Assembly (NCBI GenBank): GCA_949317995.1
Contig: OX439044.1
Span: 53,524,166 to 53,588,165 of the forward strand
Origin: Acholoe squamosa
Lineage: Eukaryota > Annelida > Polychaeta > Phyllodocida > Polynoidae
Direction of reading: 5' to 3'
Length of the DNA: 64,000 nucleotides
Both the position numbers and the translations under genes were made by a program. The notes beneath the pieces were generated by a model. The model saw only the letters and a list, made by a program, of their open reading frames with translations, did not search any database and was not told the DNA's origin. This document shows, piece by piece, positions 61,792 to 64,000 of the stretch. Positions within the stretch are counted from its first letter, which is position 1. Each line of letters starts with the position of its first letter.

Positions 61792-64000
61792 TCTCCCATT
61801 TTCTCTTTTTTTTTAAACAGAGAAGTTACTATATAGCACAACCATCAAATGCACCAATGAACATGACTTAACCAGTCTTCAATATAGCAAAGGCTACTTT
61901 GATGTGAAAAAGAAATCAAGTGTCTGTATTCTTTTCTTGAACAGTCTCATTATAAACGATGCAAAATACCATAATATCAAATCCCTTTGGATCACTTATA
62001 GTTTATGTCACAATGACTAACTAAACAGTCCTTTTGAAGATAACACATAAATGTGTCATAGATGGAGCTTTTTGGGTGGTTTGCTCAACCTGCCACTACT
62101 GGTGCGATATGGAGCACCATCACCTTGAGCAGAGTCTTTTTTGCAAGTAGGAGTTGGAGGCACTTCTTTTGGGCAACTAACAGTAACAGTTGGGTGAGGT
62201 GATTTCTGTGGCTTAGGTGGAGATGGTAAATCAGCAGGTGTTTGTGGTATGATATCAATAGGTGGTATGTTCACAGTTGTTCTCTGGGCCACAGTAGCCC
62301 TAGTTATTTCAGAAGTACAGTTATTGTTAGCATTCTTGTTGGCATCATGTGTTGCCAATCGTAGATGCTGACTGTTTCTCCGATTCTTTCGCCCTTCACG
62401 CTCCACCACATAAGACCTTGGCTCCTCATGATGTCCCACAACAGTCCCTGGCACCTATTTCTTAGATCCTAGGAATGGTGACATTCTTACTGGATCACCT
62501 ACTTTAAGTTGTGGTAGGTCACTTGGGTGCTTGGCATCATGATAATGTTTCTGTGACCTTTTAGATTGGTCCAAGGCCTTTCTCACATCCTTAATGTCTA
62601 ATCTGTTTTGGGTTTAGTAACTCTGTAGCTATTGGAATCATGTTACGTGGTCTCCTGCCCATACTCAGCTGTGCCGGTGACAGGCCACAACTCTCCATCG
62701 GTGTTGTTCTATGATCTATATTTGTCACTGGCTTTGGCCCAAAATATTTTCATTGTTTGCACTGCTCTTTCGTCCTCCCCATTAGATTGAGGGTAGTTTG
62801 GAGATGATGTGACATGTGTAATGTGTCTTATAACACAAAATTGTTTAAAGTCCTGACTGGAAAACTGAGGTCCATTATCTGTCCTAAGAGTCTCTGGTAG
62901 GCCAGGAACTGCTGGTTGGTGCATCAGAGTTTCTTGTGTAGTTGCCGATAACATGTCATGCAGTTTGTCTACTTCAATAAATTTAGTCATATAGTCTACA
63001 GTCAGCAAATAGTTTTGTCCTTTCCACTCAAATATATCACTAGCAACCTCCTGCCAGGGGTGTTGGGGTGTTGGGGTGTTGGGGTTGGACATAGGGTCTC
63101 TGATGGCTGCTTATTCACTGACCAGTTCTTCGCTTCTTTGGCTTATCCCTGGCCAGTACAGTGCTTCCCTCACTCTCTGTTTACACTTTGTGATGCCAAG
63201 CTGGGATCCATGAACCTGGGTGAGCATCTCTGCTCGAAGACTAGGTGGCACCACAATCCTCATCCCTTTATACACAATGCCATCCGAAACTGCAAGCTCA
63301 TCTCTAATGGACCAGTACTCCCTTATACTGTGTGGCACTTGTTCTTTTGTATCTGGCCATATTTTAAGTATGATGCTGTACAGCTCTTTCATCTCATCAG
63401 CTGTTGTTTCTTGGAAACTGCAATACCGGGTTGGAGTAACAGCAATAAAGTTAACCATGTTAACTGTAATGTGTTCTATGTCTTCTTCTGCTTCTGGCAG
63501 GTTTGCCCGGCTCAGTGCATCTCCTATAGGAATATCCTTTCCTGGAACATAGCAGACATTTAGGTCATAGGGCTGAAGGGGTAGCATCATCGTCTGGAGT
63601 CTCATTGGCGCTGCTAACATAGGTTTCATGAAGATCAATTAAAGTGGTTTATGGTCTGACTGCACAACCACTTCTTTGCCAAAGGCATAGTAATGAAATG
63701 TCTTGCAACAGTGGACAATAGCTAGCGTCTCTTTTACTATCTGAGCATATCCTCGTTCTGTGCTTGTCAGGGCCCTTGAGGTATATGCCACTGGTTTGTC
63801 ATTTTGGAGCAACACACCTCCTAGCGCATAGCTGGATGCATCACACTGAATCTTGACTGGTTTCCGCACATCATAGTATGCCAGTACTGGGGCATTGCAA
63901 CACAGGTTTTCAGCTTCTCGAAGCTGCACTGCTCAGGCTGTTCCCACACAAACTCTGAGTCTTTCTTTGTGAGTGCACGTAGAGGTACTGCAATCTCACT
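61660..64000 (-). mobile_element. Gypsy/Ty3-type LTR retroelement, 3' part, broken fossil
   Basis: Reading the minus strand from the window edge leftwards, the parts are the end of RT and RNase H, the integrase zinc-binding region, the integrase core, the integrase C-terminal region, a polypurine tract and the 3' LTR. The family is Ty3/Gypsy, close to the Mag/K02A2.6-like group common in marine invertebrates. Its gag, protease, most of RT and the other LTR lie outside the window. The copy is broken, with a handful of breaks, and of intermediate age by eye. It sits inside the Penelope-like element, in the same orientation, so it is the younger of the two. Confidence 0.9.

Noticed and set aside
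62958-63563. Plus-strand open frames of about 110-200 codons
   Set aside because: They are opposite-strand shadows of Gypsy-type pol and show no domain of their own.

Overview
The window is animal nuclear DNA. It is AT-rich by eye, gene-poor and intron-rich, with long (TA)n tracts and many short inverted-repeat transposons. The host genes, the Penelope-like and Nimb/I-like retroelements and the SINE tail fit a marine invertebrate, either an echinoderm-like deuterostome or a lophotrochozoan. I cannot settle the phylum from sequence alone.

The only host genes I can support well are two tetraspanins on the plus strand. Gene 1 (27495 to about 35.5 or 36.8 kb) is complete for coding. Its nine coding exons have consensus splice sites, and every coding intron is phase 0. 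Exons 6 and 7 are two alternative versions of the same piece of the large extracellular loop (both begin P-x-Q-C-C). Using one gives a normal six-cysteine loop and a 259- or 266-residue protein, and using both gives nine cysteines. This points to mutually exclusive splicing. Gene 2 (from 53387) is a paralogue with the same first four exons and phases. Its fifth and later exons were not found before the window ends, so its fourth intron is at least 7 kb long and is filled with mobile elements. A separate 76-codon exon on the minus strand at 39.5 kb looks like the last exon of an unidentified gene.

Layout: 1-10 kb is non-coding with two copies of a GC-rich TIR element and two other palindromic or TIR elements. 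10-12 kb holds a (CT)n/(TA)n tract and a domain rich in CAGTA-type words with a tRNA-derived SINE. 12.8-14.7 kb is a 5'-truncated LINE with an open RT-RNase H frame. 15-26 kb is non-coding with TA tracts and MITEs. 27.5-37 kb is tetraspanin 1 with its 3'UTR. 37-39.6 kb holds several MITEs and the orphan exon. 39.9-44.7 kb is bounded by a pair of roughly 670-bp inverted repeats. 44.7-53 kb holds microsatellites, MITEs and palindromes. 53.4-57 kb is the 5' half of tetraspanin 2. 57-64 kb is a nest: a minus-strand Penelope-like element (RT plus GIY-YIG) interrupted by a TIR element and by a Gypsy-type LTR retroelement that runs off the right edge.

The points most worth checking are the paired loop exons of tetraspanin 1, the degenerate hammerhead-ribozyme-like fold downstream of the Penelope-like element, the TIR family with 5-bp target duplications, and the large inverted repeat whose arms carry RFX-type palindromes.
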